Of a stretch of DNA of 64,000 nucleotides, positions 35,185 to 47,266 are shown in pieces; position 1 is the stretch's first letter; each line of letters starts with the position of its first letter. This stretch comes from Filobasidium wieringae (taxonomy: Eukaryota > Basidiomycota > Tremellomycetes > Filobasidiales > Filobasidiaceae), in the NCBI GenBank assembly GCA_001600055.1, contig BCIV01000013.1, positions 434,001 to 498,000 of the forward strand, read 5' to 3'. The notes beneath the pieces were generated by a model. That model saw only the letters and a program-made list of their open reading frames with translations, made no database searches and was not told the origin of the DNA. The translations under genes were made by a program, and so were the position numbers.

Positions 35185-38100
35185 CTACTTTTTCCTAGCA
35201 CCGGGGAGCTTTCGTATCTTCCTTCCTCCCGGAGAATCTCCCGCTCCGACAGAGAAAGCGGGAGACGGTTGTCGAGACGCGTCAGGGTTGGATGGAAAGC
35301 CCGATCCAGCGGCACCCATGTTGAAGCTGAAAGCTCCAGCACCCGTTCCTGGTGTAGTAGGAGCAGGTGCCCCGAACATGGAAGGTTGTATTGATACAGG
35401 GGCGCCAAATCCAGAAGAAGTAGCACCAAACATACCACCGGAACCTGGGGGCGTTGGGACATTCGACGCAGGCGCTGTTGCGCCGAATCCACCGAACCCT
35501 GTCGTAGCGGCTGGTACGGCGGAGGCTGCAGCACCGAAGGGATTAGAAGAGGGCTGAGAAGTGTTGGGTTGTCCGAAGGTGAAGGCTGGTGTCGAACCAA
35601 CATTGGCACTTGGAGTAGTTCCGAAGGGAGAAGGGGTGGCCGCAGGGGCCTGGCCGAATGGAGTGCTTGACGCAGGCGTAGCCGCTGTCGAAGCAGCCCC
35701 GAATGGCGGGTTAGCAGGTTTGGCAACGCCTGCACCGGTACCAAAGCTGAACGGAGCAGGGGTACTCTCCACTTTGGAGGCTGTTCCAAAGGTGAAGCTT
35801 GGCGCGGAGGCAGGAGCAGCTGTATTGGAAGTCGATCCGAAGCTGAAAGCAGGCGTAACGGACGGTGTCCCTGATGCAGGTTGTACAGCGCCGAACAAGC
35901 TTGTACCTGCGGAAGGGGTAGCACCAAACAGTCCCAGAGACCCATTGGACGTAGCTGGCTTAGGCGTGTCATTGTTCGCGGTACCAAATGAGAACGTAGA
36001 CGTGCTTGCAACCGGAGGAGCAGGTGTCGAGGCCACCGCGGAAGCAGTATCGGGTTTCCCGAAAGTAAATGTTGACGCAGGCGAGGTTGAGGTAGTCCCA
36101 AATGTGAACCCAGACGGAGCTGGAGACGTCTTCGCAGCAGTTTCGGGCGCCGAACTGGGTAACAATGGATTGTTCGAAGCGATCGCCGCGGCTGGCTTGG
36201 CGAAAGCCGTCTCACCACTGGAAGCTGGAGCGCTCGAGCCGAATTGAAACTTGAACGGCGAAGAAGTCGCTGGTGCAGGTGCAGGTACCGACGCAGCGGG
36301 TTGCTCCTGGGGCTTAGTGACTGCAGAAGTCGACACTTCCTTAGCGCTACCAAACAGACTAAGTGGAGGCTTATCCGCGGTCGAGAAGGAGAATGTGGTT
36401 GTAGATGCAGGCGCACTGTTACAAAAGTGGTCAGTTTTAACGATCACAGTAAGACAAGGTGTACAACAGACGTACATTGGAGCTGTCACATTGCCAAAGA
36501 ACGACGGGGGAGCAGGTTTAGCGGATTCGGAAGGTTTCTCGGCAGTGAGCTGCACAGCTGGCGACTATAAGATAGATAATTGTCAATCATGCCTGAGGTA
36601 GACGATTATGCATGAACATACGGGAGCTAAGGCAGGCGTAACTGGGGCTATACCAGTAGTAGGGACAGAAGGTGCATTGAATGCGAAAGGTGCGGGCTTA
36701 GTGGTAGTTGCGCTAGCGTTGGAGCCAAACGAGAAGGCAGGAGCAGTATCCTTGACAACCGAGGTGGATGGGCTTGGTGCGGTGAAGGAGAAAGTAGGAT
36801 TGCTGGTAGGTGTAGAAGGAGCTGCGGGTTTGCCCAGTCCAATTCCTGGTAGAGTCTTAGCCGGGGCGGGCGATACCGGTGCAGCTGGTGCCTTCTTGGG
36901 CATGGCAAAAAAGTCAGGAGCCTGAACAAGAGCCGATTTGGGGGCGGAACTAGGCTGCAGCGTAAGACTCTTCGGTGGACTCGCTCGTTTCGACGGTGGA
37001 GCTGTCAAAGGAGCTGCTGCCAGCGGGGAAGATGCCCTCGGCCTGTTGATACCGGCCGCGTCGAGGAAACCTCTCGCTTTGCGCACAGCCGTGACATCCA
37101 CATCCTTTCTCTTCTTCTGAGAAGGGTTGGGCATGGGAGGAGGGATAGCAACTGGTTGAGGTGAAAGAGTCGCCTGTCGCTCCTCTGGCTCGTCGAGCTC
37201 CTCATCTTCCATGTCATCATCCTCGGGTATCCCAAACTTGTTCGATCTCGCATTCGAGCTCCTCTGAGCAGCTGGCTCATGTTTACGAGAAGTCACAGCT
37301 GATTGGGCTTTCATCGTGGAAGGTCCTGTTCTGACAATCTTGGTAGCAGACGGGGAGAATTGGATGTTGAGAGGAGCCGACACCTTGGTTGGAGCATTTG
37401 ACATGCTGAACACAAAGGGTTGATCGGAATCGGCATCCGATACGTTCGTATCGTCTTGAATATGGTCGTCTTCCTTTTCCTGTTCAGCATGATCGTGCTC
37501 TTTGCCCTTTCCTTTGTTCACCGGTCGATTTCCGTATGGCTTGCTCATAATGCTCGTCTTCGCCTTCTCCACCTCTGGCTCCGTTTCCTCCAGACCCAAT
37601 CGCGCGCTGAGAGGTAGGGCGACGGCACTGTCACGCAATCCCAAAAGCTCTGCAGCAGGAGAAGCTTTAGGTACCCTAATACCACCCCGCTTCCTGGCCT
37701 GCCTGGTAGAGAGGGATTCAGGAATAGGGGTAGGCTGGACAGAAGACGGGAGACCCGCTTGGATATTTGGATGTCGAGATTTTCTTCGCATATCGGCTAA
37801 TTGGTTGAGCAAGGCCTCGGCAGGCTGTTCGACAATCGCCGGAGCAGTAAATACGCTCTGCTCTCTCCCTTCCGTATCAACGCTCATCCTAGATCCTCCT
37901 CGAACAGCACTCCTTCCCCTCCTTCCCTTTGCCTCCGTGGGAGTATCAAGCTCCATCTGTTCCTCATCGACCAGGTATTCTTCTTCTTCATCTCGCTCAG
38001 TTTCCATAGGACGGACGCTTTGCCGAAGTCGACTTTGGCCGAGTTGTCTGCTTGGAGAACGCATCGCGACGGATGGTTCTCGCGGTACTGAAGCATTAGA

Positions 38101-39206
38101 TCGGGGGAAAGGGACGGTGGACATCGCTCGAAGGGGAGAGTGAAGGGCAGGTCCAGGGGTTCCCTTCAGACGCAAAAATTGTGTTATTTAATTTCTGATT
38201 TTCATAGCGACTCTTATTGTGATATGATACTCACATGGTGCGATTCAACTTCCATTCTAGTACTAGCCCTGGTCAATCTTCGAGCGGGAGAACCCATCGG
38301 TGTCACACTACCTCCCCTAACGACGCTTCCTTCCCTCAATGCTCGACTCCTAGCAGCCCTCTCCGCAGCCTCTTCTTGTCCTTTGTAAGGACTTCTCGTG
38401 ATAGGAGATCCAGGAGCAACCATACTAGGGGAAGCAAGATTTCCCAAAGTAGTCGATCTCGATACTCCGAGATTAGAGGCACTCGAGGAGTAAATAGGGG
38501 ATTTGTAAGGTGACCCATAAGGCATGACAGGACCAGCTCGGCTTCCTGGCGCTTCCAAGTTCAACTTCATCGTATCCGATTTCTTGAGTCCGTTCAAGCT
38601 CAGCTTGCTGGATCGAGCTGGGGATCCGGCGAGAAGGGCGAGAGGAGGATCGTTATATCCACCTCCAATAGTTTGACTTCGACACATTCCACCCGCTTTT
38701 TCGGCTCCCATGGGTCTAGCATAGTTGACAGTACCAGTTCCGTGTCGAGTAGCGAGTCTAGACCCATCGTACTCTCGGACATTGATGGCTTCCACCGCTC
38801 GACCCTGGACCTCCAATCGACTGGGCGAGACGACGCGTTGTTTCTTGCTCGGAGTTCCACGTTCAGGGGACATTTGAGGTGCCTGACGTTTCGAGAATTC
38901 CGTCTTCTTCTGTGCCTGACTACCTGTCCTGGCATTTTGCTCATCATCCCCATCATGTCCCGTATGTCTTTCTCGGCTCTCGGCGCGTTCAGTCTCAACT
39001 TCGCTATCCTGATTTCCGTTCGTGAACCATGTCGACAACCTCCTCTTCAATCCGCCGAAAAGACCATTTTGAGAATTTGATCGGGGTAGATTGGGTGGTA
39101 CAGATGACGAGGGTGGACGGTCATAGGGTTTCCCTACTTGACGACGAACGGAGCCGCTTCGCGATGGCCCGAAATGGGAGGTTGGCGGGGAAGAAGGGGG
39201 ACTCAT
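35185..39206 (-). CDS. large Nup1/Nup60/Nup153-like FG nucleoporin
   Basis: Starts MSPPSSPPTSHFGPSRSG. The motif NGLFGGLKRRLSTWFTNG near residue 45 looks like the membrane-binding amphipathic helix of Nup1/Nup60. The next 700 residues are disordered, Ser/Pro/Arg-rich with short helices (ALLNQLADMRRKSRHP; an acidic block near DMEDEELDEPEE). The C-terminal third is rich in FG units (TFSFG, LFGS, PFG) and ends with a basic peptide, GGRKIRKLPGARKK, which may be an importin-binding site as in Nup1. Introns near 38230, 36600 and 36420 join the frames. The antisense strand carries long open frames that only mirror the repeat composition. The exact orthologue is not certain. Confidence 0.82.
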
Positions 39207-39718
39207 TTTTCCGATGATCTTTTTTGAGATACTCGTATGCTGCAATTATACTGATACGAACCTACTTAGAAACCCAGCACGAACATTGCTCACGTCTCGT
39301 GCTCACAAGGAATCAGAATTGGAGGAAATTTCAGTAAAGTGGCTTGGTCGATTCGTCACCTAAACAAGCATGGCAGGATCCCGTGTCGAGCTCTGTCCCC
39401 GTGAGTTTTCAGCCGGTGCTTGATGGGAGCTATATCAAGATGGCTACCGGTCTCTACCGTATACGATGGATGGTTACCCTGATCTCTGAGGAGGAAGATG
39501 AAGACGAGCTGTATGCAGTCAGGTGTGGAATGAGCTGCTCTACGTTCTCCTAGATCGACGTCGCGCGCTTGTATTCAACCTTTTCTTGCGCTTTCTCACG
39601 CGCAATCTAGAGATCAAAGTAGGTCGAGATCATCGTAATTACAGTGAACAGGGATAACGTCAAACAGCTCAACCAGTCCTACTTCAGCTCCAGCCATCAT
39701 ACACACCTACGAAACAAA
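39207..39718. promoter_or_regulatory. divergent intergenic region between the nucleoporin gene and MRPL38
   Basis: 512 nt between two divergent start codons. A 69-codon plus-strand ORF (39344-39553) begins at a non-ATG codon and has no motif. The right half contains TTTCTTGCGCTTTCTCACGC, a G/C-hexamer-like element that could bind MBF-type factors, but this is speculative. Confidence 0.4.
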
Positions 39719-40429
39719 ATGATCGGTCTCAAGGGAACGCTGAATGTGCGTTATACCGGAACTTTCGACCCAAGAACAGGACAGATCGATAACTAACAAG
39801 CTCCTTCACAGGTTATCGACAATTCTGGAGGTTTAGTAGCAGAATGTGTCAACGTACTTAAGGCCAAGTCGGCACGAGGTATGGCCACGGTCGGTAAGTC
39901 CATTGGATCTCGTTATCCAGAACTCGATACTCAACCCCTCATCGAATCACATAGGTGACGAAATCGTCGTCGTAGTGAACAGAGCCCGACCCATCTCTCA
40001 AGTGACTTCCGGTCCATCAGCAGCAGCAACCTCGGCAAACATCCAGAAAGTAAGAAGAGGAGATTTAAGAAGAGCCGTCATCGTACGGACACGATTCCCG
40101 TTACGACGAGCGGACGGACGAAATATAAAGTCAGTCTGCCTGCTGCTTATGCTTAGATGTCTACGTTGAGCTAAATGAGATACCTTCTTTTGCTTAATCA
40201 GGTTTGACGATAATGCTTGTGTACTGTTGAACAACAAGGGGGATATGATCGGGACAAGAGTAAATGGAGTGGTCGCAGCGGAACTCAGGGATATTCAGGG
40301 TGGACCAGAGGGAAGTGGAGGTCGATGGTCCAAGATCCTGAGTTTGGCAGGCAAGGTAAGTTTCTTGCCCTCTATCTGATCTGAGCAGTGCATGTCTCAT
40401 GGTATTTTGGACCCTCATAGGTTGTGTGA
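39719..40429 (+). CDS. MRPL38: mitochondrial 54S ribosomal protein uL14m
   Basis: Bacterial-type uL14: MIGLKGTLN / [18 protein letters not shown], then [51 protein letters not shown] and [10 protein letters not shown]. The reading [13 protein letters not shown] is conserved in bacterial L14. Exon 1 is 39719-39745; the next begins at 39812; the last is three codons (GTT GTG TGA) at 40421-40429. The cytosolic uL14 (L23) would differ clearly, so this is the mitochondrial form. No cleavable presequence is visible, as in yeast Mrpl38. Confidence 0.93.
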
Positions 40430-41915
40430 AAGGACATGATGACGATCACTCGTCGACGCATGAAGATTTCTGTATTTTTAGCAAGCACGATATGCAGCAT
40501 CACACCACATGATTCACACGGACCAAGAAATGTCTAGAGACGGAGGAAAAAAAACAGATCACGTCCGAGTCTTTTCCTATCCCTCCCCCAGCTGGCACAG
40601 GCAGGTGCTAGTCTTGTGCATCCTAGCCGTGCTTACCTTTGTTCTCTCGGACATTTACGAATCCTTTCACAGCAACTTCAACAAAACTGTCAAACATGTT
40701 TCATCATCAAGAATGTGTAAGACGCTCAACTCGACTGGAAATGAGACATACAACGGGTCGTCCATGGCACAGAAGAATTGAGCCGTCTCAAGCAGAACAG
40801 GGCGATGAATCGGGACTTGAGCCGAAAATCTCGTCGCGACAAATTTCCAGTTCCTCTTCCTTTCCCGCATAGAGTTCCCAAATATCATGATTATCCGATT
40901 CTTATCTGAATTAGTAACTGGCCGGTAAGCAATGCGTTTGTCGGTGTTAAACCCACCTGAACTTTTTAGCCTTGCTCGCGTTTCAATATACTAGACATCA
41001 ATGCACAGGGAAGGCGAGTGGTTTGCCGTAGACATAATCAACTGATGGTGTGTGTGCTGAATCCAGTTTACTGAGGAAGCGAGGTGTCTGTCCAATTGAT
41101 TGCCCCTTTTTCGACTTGCAGGATTTCAAGACCGGTGTATCCACCGGAGAACACAAACTTTGGCCTCACTGTTGGTTTGGGTCGACAAAGTCCTCTCCGA
41201 GTTGCGATACCATTGGCCAACCGCTCAAGACCCGTCTATGTGTTGCAAGTCTTTAAGGCCATCTGCAGACCTACTTGGAATCGTCCTTCGCGATCTCAAG
41301 CATAGAAGACCCTGAGATCGGTTGTAGCTTTCGCATCATCCGCAGCTATGCTCATTACCGGGGTTTCTTGAGGATCATTTCGAGCTTGAGACCATTTCTG
41401 CGATTTTGGGTGCTCGCGCCTTTAGCTTATTGACTTATAAATTGCGTGTCCTGACTTTCCGAAGGAAGGACAGTCATGTGGATGAAGCTCAGGCCGAGGG
41501 CGTCCCAGGTCTTGCCGACACCTGGGCAGCTATTTGATATCGTTCTTCATATTCTTTTTACTCTGTATGTTTTGGAATGTAGCATGTTTTCCGCTTCCTC
41601 CTGTTGAGCATATAGAAACGCTGCATCATACTGTCACATCATGTGAACTACTCAGTCTGTCAGTCTGGCGCGCGTCTCATCGGCGCGTCTCGTTGCGGAA
41701 GGCCTTCATTCATTCCATCTATGTGAAAACATACAAGTAATACTCGGGTTGGCTACTCAAGAGTACTTGCATATAGTTCGCAACTGATACTGTCTTGTTG
41801 TCTTTGTTTCTGGCTAGCGTTTGTCGTTTGTGCTCGACTGGCTCATTGGGCGGGGATCAGCCTCTTTGCTCTGGTCAAGACATCCATCGAGAGCATACTT
41901 ACCCCGAAGGAAACA
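40430..41915. other. gene-poor interval
   Basis: About 1.5 kb. Apart from a 90-codon ORF with one hydrophobic helix (listed separately) I see only short, overlapping frames on both strands, without motifs or splice partners. Confidence 0.5.
40509..40781 (+). CDS. possible small single-pass membrane protein
   Basis: A 90-codon ORF with an ATG, a hydrophobic helix (VLVLCILAVLTFVLS) near residues 33-47 and three possible N-glycosylation sites (NKT, NST, NGS) after it. The layout fits a type II membrane protein. No family is recognised and it starts only 80 nt after the MRPL38 stop, so it may be chance sequence in the 3' untranslated region. Confidence 0.2.
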   Translation: MIHTDQEMSRDGGKKTDHVRVFSYPSPSWHRQVLVLCILAVLTFVLSDIYESFHSNFNKTVKHVSSSRMCKTLNSTGNETYNGSSMAQKN

Positions 41916-42335
41916 CTAGGATCGTATTCCGTCAGACACACCGGGAATGTTGTGCATCTCCCAGGTGAGCAACTTGATAGTACCGGCCTGTTGCTCAGGC
42001 TGGATCGCTCTTAGCTTTGAATCTGGAATATCACGAGCGACAATCGGCTTCGTATAGTAATCCAGCTCATGGAGCAAGCTGATTACGCGCTCGACCCAGT
42101 CGCGGAGCCCGCTCGGCCTCCTTGCTGCTACCGATTCGAAAGCCATTATGAACTTTGCTAATTCAGCCTTCGCGTACTCAGTTTCCAAGGTGGGCCACCC
42201 AAAGATCAGTGAGCCATCGGGGTTTTCAGTCACAACGACAGATGCCACGGAACTTTCCCCTTCTGAGGGATCATCCGAAAGATCTCCAGAAGGAGCCCTG
42301 GAGGCTGAATGGCTATCAGGTTGAATATGGGACAT
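41916..42335 (-). CDS. hypothetical protein, 139 aa
   Basis: Intronless ORF with a true ATG: MSHIQPDSHSASRAPSGDLS, an acidic/Ser N-terminus, then SLIFGWPTLETEYAKAELAKF and a helical region RDWVERVISLLHELDYYTKP. Its composition is protein-like. I do not recognise a family. It lies alone in a gene-poor stretch, which lowers confidence. Confidence 0.4.
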   Translation of the reverse strand: MSHIQPDSHSASRAPSGDLSDDPSEGESSVASVVVTENPDGSLIFGWPTLETEYAKAELAKFIMAFESVAARRPSGLRDWVERVISLLHELDYYTKPIVARDIPDSKLRAIQPEQQAGTIKLLTWEMHNIPGVSDGIRS

Positions 42336-43563
42336 GGTGATTGATCTCTATGGTCAATGGCTGAAGTATTCGTAGCGCTTATCGACTGCGATGATGTGCT
42401 CATACCAGTAGGCTTCTATAAACAACCAACCTTTTCATAGCCTTTTATACTTGTCAGCCACTGTATTCTGACTGATAAGGTGTAGACGGTTCTCAACCTC
42501 GAAGCCAACCGAAGGCTGGTCTGAATGACTTGATTTCATCGCACCACAATTTGCCACAACCCTTAGCGATGAGCGGTTGAATGACCGTTCCTGACCTTCC
42601 AAACATCAAAGGTAGGGACGGACGGCGGAGACCAAAAACAAGATTGAGGCAGGAAATCGGAGTAATTTTTCCCTATGTTTATCTCTCGGCGAGTCCTCTG
42701 CCTCGAATGTGGCAGAAACTCAAGGAAGCTAATCAAGCATGCTGCGTTACCATAGGCCGTATTGAAGAAGCCATTCCGTGGCCATAAGGAAGACACACAT
42801 CGAAGCTGTGCGCAAACGAACAGCCCTCTAATCAGCTATAGCCCACGTTGCTTTACTTGGCTGCCTCGCAGGCAGCAGTACAGACCTTGATTAGATGACA
42901 GGTCTATCTGAAGAAGTCGCGCCCCAGTCATCGCCATGAAGAAGTCAAACAGACCGAACAACCGCGCGTCCTTGTTGTCCACTTCCTGTATTCCATCCGT
43001 GAACACACCTACTTCGTCATATGTCGATGCGACCGCTAAATCTCCCATGGCACAACCTGACAGATCGTGCAGATAAGCTCGCTATGCCGAGATTTACTGG
43101 ATGAAATGCCGTAGTATTGCGTGGCAAATGGCTAAGACTGAGTCAGAATTCTCAAGTACTGAACTTGAAAAAGCCTACTGCATCGGGTTCATCTGACATA
43201 TGGCGACCAAAGTCACGAGACTCAAAAGCAAAGAACCTTTACAGACAATCGGTCACGGATTTGGCTGAAATTTTCGCTCGCAAGTTTTGCCCGGCGTATT
43301 ACTCAAGCGAATATCAAATCGATGTCAATTGTCATGATAGTACATCTATTAAGAGGGAATGGGCGAATGAGCTCCAACTACAATCTATTGCCGAGCTTCC
43401 GCGGATCGTTTCATCCGGGTCTAAGATACAACCGTTTGTCATTAAGCGTTAACCATTCGTTATCTATCGTATTGTCGTAGTCCAACCTTGTTTTGTCGAG
43501 ATCGCTTTTTGCGGGCTCGGAAGTCATGTTCATACAGAAGAGTGGGTGTAGTAGGATTTCCGT
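42336..43563. other. gene-poor interval
   Basis: About 1.2 kb. A 70-codon minus ORF (43048-42836, starting MGDLAVASTYDEVGVF) and a plus frame (43117-43452, non-ATG start) are open, but neither has motifs. The 3' end of xanA lies at the right edge. Confidence 0.4.
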
Positions 43564-45357
43564 TCAGGCATGTCGCATGATGTCCTCGAAGGAAGGTCCG
43601 ATTGGATCTTCCGAGGAGGCCAAATTACACTGGTGGAACACCCGAACAGTATCGGGGGTAAATGCGCCGACAACGGAGTGAAGCACGCCTAGAAGAGAAA
43701 TAGAAATCAACATCCAATGCCTATAGCCTGTGATCGCGTCCGGAGCGAACCTTGGTTGTGGAAGAGCGCCAAATCGTTGTCCTTCCAATCTACCGGATAA
43801 ACTAGCTGAATGGATTCAGAATTTTTGAATTTTAGTGTCATGAACCGCATCATAGTGTATAGACGACTCACCTCTGGGTTGATACCTGGTCGTTGCATGC
43901 TATAGAGTATTTCTCTCGTCTTCTGCAGGTCATCGATTGTTGCGCCGTCTGGATACAAAGCGTCGGTCCAGTCTGCATCTTGAGGGAGAGGCTCGATGAC
44001 TAGTCCGGCAGCCCCACAAGGGTGAACTTGTAAATGCAGGTTTCCAAGGGGACTCTTCCAAAGCTGTATTCACAGAGGTGTCAGTTACGGCTACAAGATT
44101 AGCCCTTTGAATACTGTGCGGTGCGTACCGCCGGAAGCGTCTTGACTTTCTCGTTATTCCACTCTGGAAGTTGATCAAAAGGTAACTCCAGACCCTCGTC
44201 TTCAATTCCAAGTCCAGTAGATTTAGCATGAGCCTTAGACATCCAAACATAAGGATGAGGGGCATATCGGACTTTCATTCGCACCGCGAGGGACTTGAGA
44301 GCAGGAGGGAGAATGTCAAACATGGTTTTACCACTGACGACTAGCGAGAGTGATCAAACCGTCAATTGGAGAACATTCGATTACGTATAAGGAGTTACGT
44401 ACATGCTGTTGTACCGAGCGGCACTTCGAGTTCATCCCCAGTTCCGTCGTCATAACGAATGACCTGCTTCTCTCCCTTCGGGACTTTGACAGCGTATAAA
44501 GTGGTCACTCTTGGTGGCGATAAATCGTACAACGCCTAATGACGAAAAACGAGGAAGTTGAGCAAACCAAATGTAAATGAAGCTTTGCGGCAGTACTTAC
44601 CGCATCGATATGCCATCGATAAAACCTCGTAAAACCTTTAGCTTCGTCGTCAGGTGATACGACAGTCTTATGGAAGGTTTTGTGATGAGGATGTTTCAGT
44701 TGAGCCTGTATCACATGACACGAATCAGCGACAGCCCTCCTCGACAGTAAGTTCGAAAGTACGAACATTTGTGAGACCATGGTACTCTTCTAGCAAACCG
44801 TTGCCAATGACCTGGACCTGAGGTTGATAGGGAATCGTTTTCAGGTCTGGATGAAGGATGGATCGCTTCTGGTCGGAAGGTTTGGTTGTTCCATGACCGT
44901 AGACGCTGACTGTAGGGTCGAACGACTGATTCCATGTAGATCGACTTGTGAGCGGTAAGACCTATATCCTTACAATGCTCATCTCACCTTGGTCAACTCA
45001 TACTGTTCCTTGGGACTGAGTTTACAATCTTCAAAAAGAAGTACTCCGTGCTAGTTAAAGGGGCTGCAGAATCAGCGTTGCAAATCTCAATCCAGAATTA
45101 TGACTCACGCTGTAAAGTGCGTTTTGAATCTCTTCGATCTCTTGCTTGGTAACAGAAGCAGGATCGTACCCTACGACCTTGCGTCCGAAATCTTCAGCAA
45201 GCTTTCCCTTGGCGGTGGTCCTGTCCAGAGGCCTAAAAGAGAGTCGGGAGCTGGTCATAGCAGTAGCAAATTGACGTTTAAAGGTCGGGACGGTGAGAGG
45301 GCGGAAGCGGATGAAAGCGAGTGAGGGTGTCGAGATAGGCCGGATGAAAGAGAGCAT
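43564..45357 (-). CDS. xanA: xanthine dioxygenase (Fe(II)/2-oxoglutarate dependent)
   Basis: Fungal XanA oxidises xanthine to uric acid with 2-oxoglutarate instead of using xanthine dehydrogenase. The TauD/TfdA core is clear: RWHIDAALYDLSPPRVTTL (iron ligands His and Asp), YDDGTGDELEVPLGTTA, VRYAPHPYVWMSKAHAKSTG, ELPFDQLPEWNNEKV, LWKSPLGNLHLQVHPCG and VLHSVVGAFTPDTVRVFHQC (second iron His and the 2-oxoglutarate Arg). These blocks follow A. nidulans XanA. The first 33 residues (MLSFIRPISTPSLAFIRFRP) look like a mitochondrial presequence; a second Met before TSSRLSF would give a cytosolic form. About eight short introns. Stop at 43564. Confidence 0.88.
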
Positions 45358-45815
45358 GTTGTATCTATAAGAAACGGATCAGGAAAAGCTGCCCAACAAG
45401 ACCTCGATGCTGCCTCTGATCTCTATTGAGCGTCCTTATATCGATTCATATCGTATCGAACGCCAGGGCCGGCGGCGAATTAACGTTCTTATCTTTTCCG
45501 CCAGCGATCAACAGATCGAATAATATCAACCGCTCATATCGGATAAGTCCGCGCCGTGGGAATCGGCGGAAGCTAACCTTTGGACTGGTCCGTCCGGCTC
45601 GTATCAGCTCTACTGCTCGGGAGCGAGTTAGAAGTCTTCTTGCGATATCGGTGTAGCGATTCAGGAAGGCCTCGGTACATAGGACGAATGATCAAGTCGG
45701 GAAGGATCAAGAGCAATGGCCGCAAGGAAAATCTCGTACTGACTTTAGAAGCGCGGGTGAAAATCGGGAAATTACATCATCGGCATTCTTGCCAGCAGGT
45801 CATCAGAACTAGACT
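45358..45815. promoter_or_regulatory. xanA upstream region with two GATA-factor sites
   Basis: 458 nt between the xanA start and the 3' end of the aldolase gene. CTTATC at 45488-45493 (GATAAG on the xanA strand) and GATAAG at 45542-45547 lie about 130 and 185 nt upstream of the xanA ATG. GATAAG is the core bound by fungal nitrogen regulators (AreA/Gat1), which control purine use. The sites are seen; their use is inferred. Confidence 0.4.
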
Positions 45816-47010
45816 CTAAGCCTTTCCGGCACTACCAAAGAGGTTCATGAACCTTTCACATTCCTTAGCAAATACTTCAGTACTCGCTTCGATGGTATCA
45901 GGAAGAGGCTCCTCATCTTGAACCCCCTTTGCAAATCTAGCGAGATAGGGGTCTCTACACCATGAGTTGATATTAATCTGGGTCACCGATCGATGTCAGC
46001 TACATGTACGTGCACCATACTTCGGGTTGAAGCATAGACATACCTTGACCGCCCCAGCCGATATACAATTTCTGAACAGGTCATCAGGGAGGTCGTCCGT
46101 GCCGTGTAAACACAGCTAGGTCCAGACATACGAAGAGATTTTAGCTGCCGTATTGAGTTTCAATCGACAAGCAACTTACGAAATGACCCTGTGCGTCCAT
46201 AATCTTCTCCAGATCTTTCAAACTGTACATATCCAATTCTTCAGTTCGACCTGAGCGTGCAGGGGTCCTAACGAATCCTGACTTACATATCTAACCTGAA
46301 ATCCGGTGCTTTGAGATATCGCCCATGCAGATTACCGATACTGGGAGCCAGAATGACTGCACCGGTCTCTCGCATGAATCTCTCGGCCACCTGAGGATTC
46401 GTGAGTTGTGCATTGGATATGGGTCGAAGTCCAGCTTCACCTCCTTCCAACCGGCCTAACTCGACTTCGACAGGGATCCCTAGTTTTGTTGCCCTGTCTA
46501 TGAATGGTTTCACCTAATATACAGCCGACTATCAGAAGACGTTGATGGGCGGCAAGCAGAACGAAGGACCACTAACTTCTGCCATGTTCTCCTCATCCGT
46601 ATCAGCGTGGCTTGCATCGATCATCAAACTATCCAATACCGATCCTTGGTCAGCGAAGCCAAGGACCGTTTCAATATCTTCTTTAGTTGTAGCGTGATCC
46701 ATATGTACTGCTATCGGTACCGAGGCCGAAGCGGCCAAGTCGAGCATGAACTTGAGGAACGGACGACCGAAGTGCGCCAGTGTTGCGGGGAAGATCAAGA
46801 TCATGCCGGGCGAGCGAGCACGTTCGGCTGCTCGCACTAGGCCCATTGCAGAGGAAGTATCGTAGCTACACAATCGAAGTGAGCATGGAGCAGTATTCAA
46901 TAGGCTGGCAAATTTGGTGAGACGTACCATACTTGAGCTAGAACGGCGTAGTTTTCTCGCTTCGCCTTGGCGAGCATGTCGATCGTTTTGTTACCTGACC
47001 ATTTCTGCAT
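45816..47010 (-). CDS. class II (ketose-bisphosphate type) aldolase
   Basis: Starts MQKWSGNKTIDMLAKAKREN. Typical class II aldolase blocks: ENYAVLAQVWYDTSSAMG, PVAVHMDHATT-like VPIAVHMDHATTKEDIE (zinc His), DSLMIDASHADTDEENM, GIPVEVELGRLEGGEAG, LAPSIGNLHGRY and LHGTDDLPDDLFRNCISAGAVK with the second and third zinc His. It ends LFGSAGKA at 45816. Such aldolases cleave fructose- or tagatose-bisphosphate or a C4 sugar-acid derivative. Divergence from a threonate dehydrogenase-like gene 256 nt away suggests the four-carbon sugar-acid pathway; in plants and many fungi these are domains of one large protein. Confidence 0.85.
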
Positions 47011-47266
47011 CTTGAGTATATATGATATCTAAAATATTCTCTGGGTATCTGGAGTGGGGTTTGATGATTGATAGATAGGATCTAGTCAATTGAACGATGA
47101 CTGTCAAGTCGGCCATCGGTCAACTCGCTTCGGCGGTTCGGACCGTCACCCGGCGTTACGGGGCTCCATGACATGACGTGTTGATGGTATATCTATCTGT
47201 TTCTTCGTAATTCACCTCACTCGTGCAATCCAATTCGCCAGCCAGAAGCCAATACAAGCCAACATC
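47011..47266. promoter_or_regulatory. shared divergent promoter of the aldolase and dehydrogenase genes
   Basis: Only 256 nt separate the two start codons, so both genes are probably controlled together. No specific binding site was identified. Confidence 0.5.

Noticed and set aside
35561..36247. 228-codon open frame on the plus strand
   Set aside because: It is the antisense of the FG-repeat region of the Nup1-like gene; the repeat composition leaves the opposite strand open.
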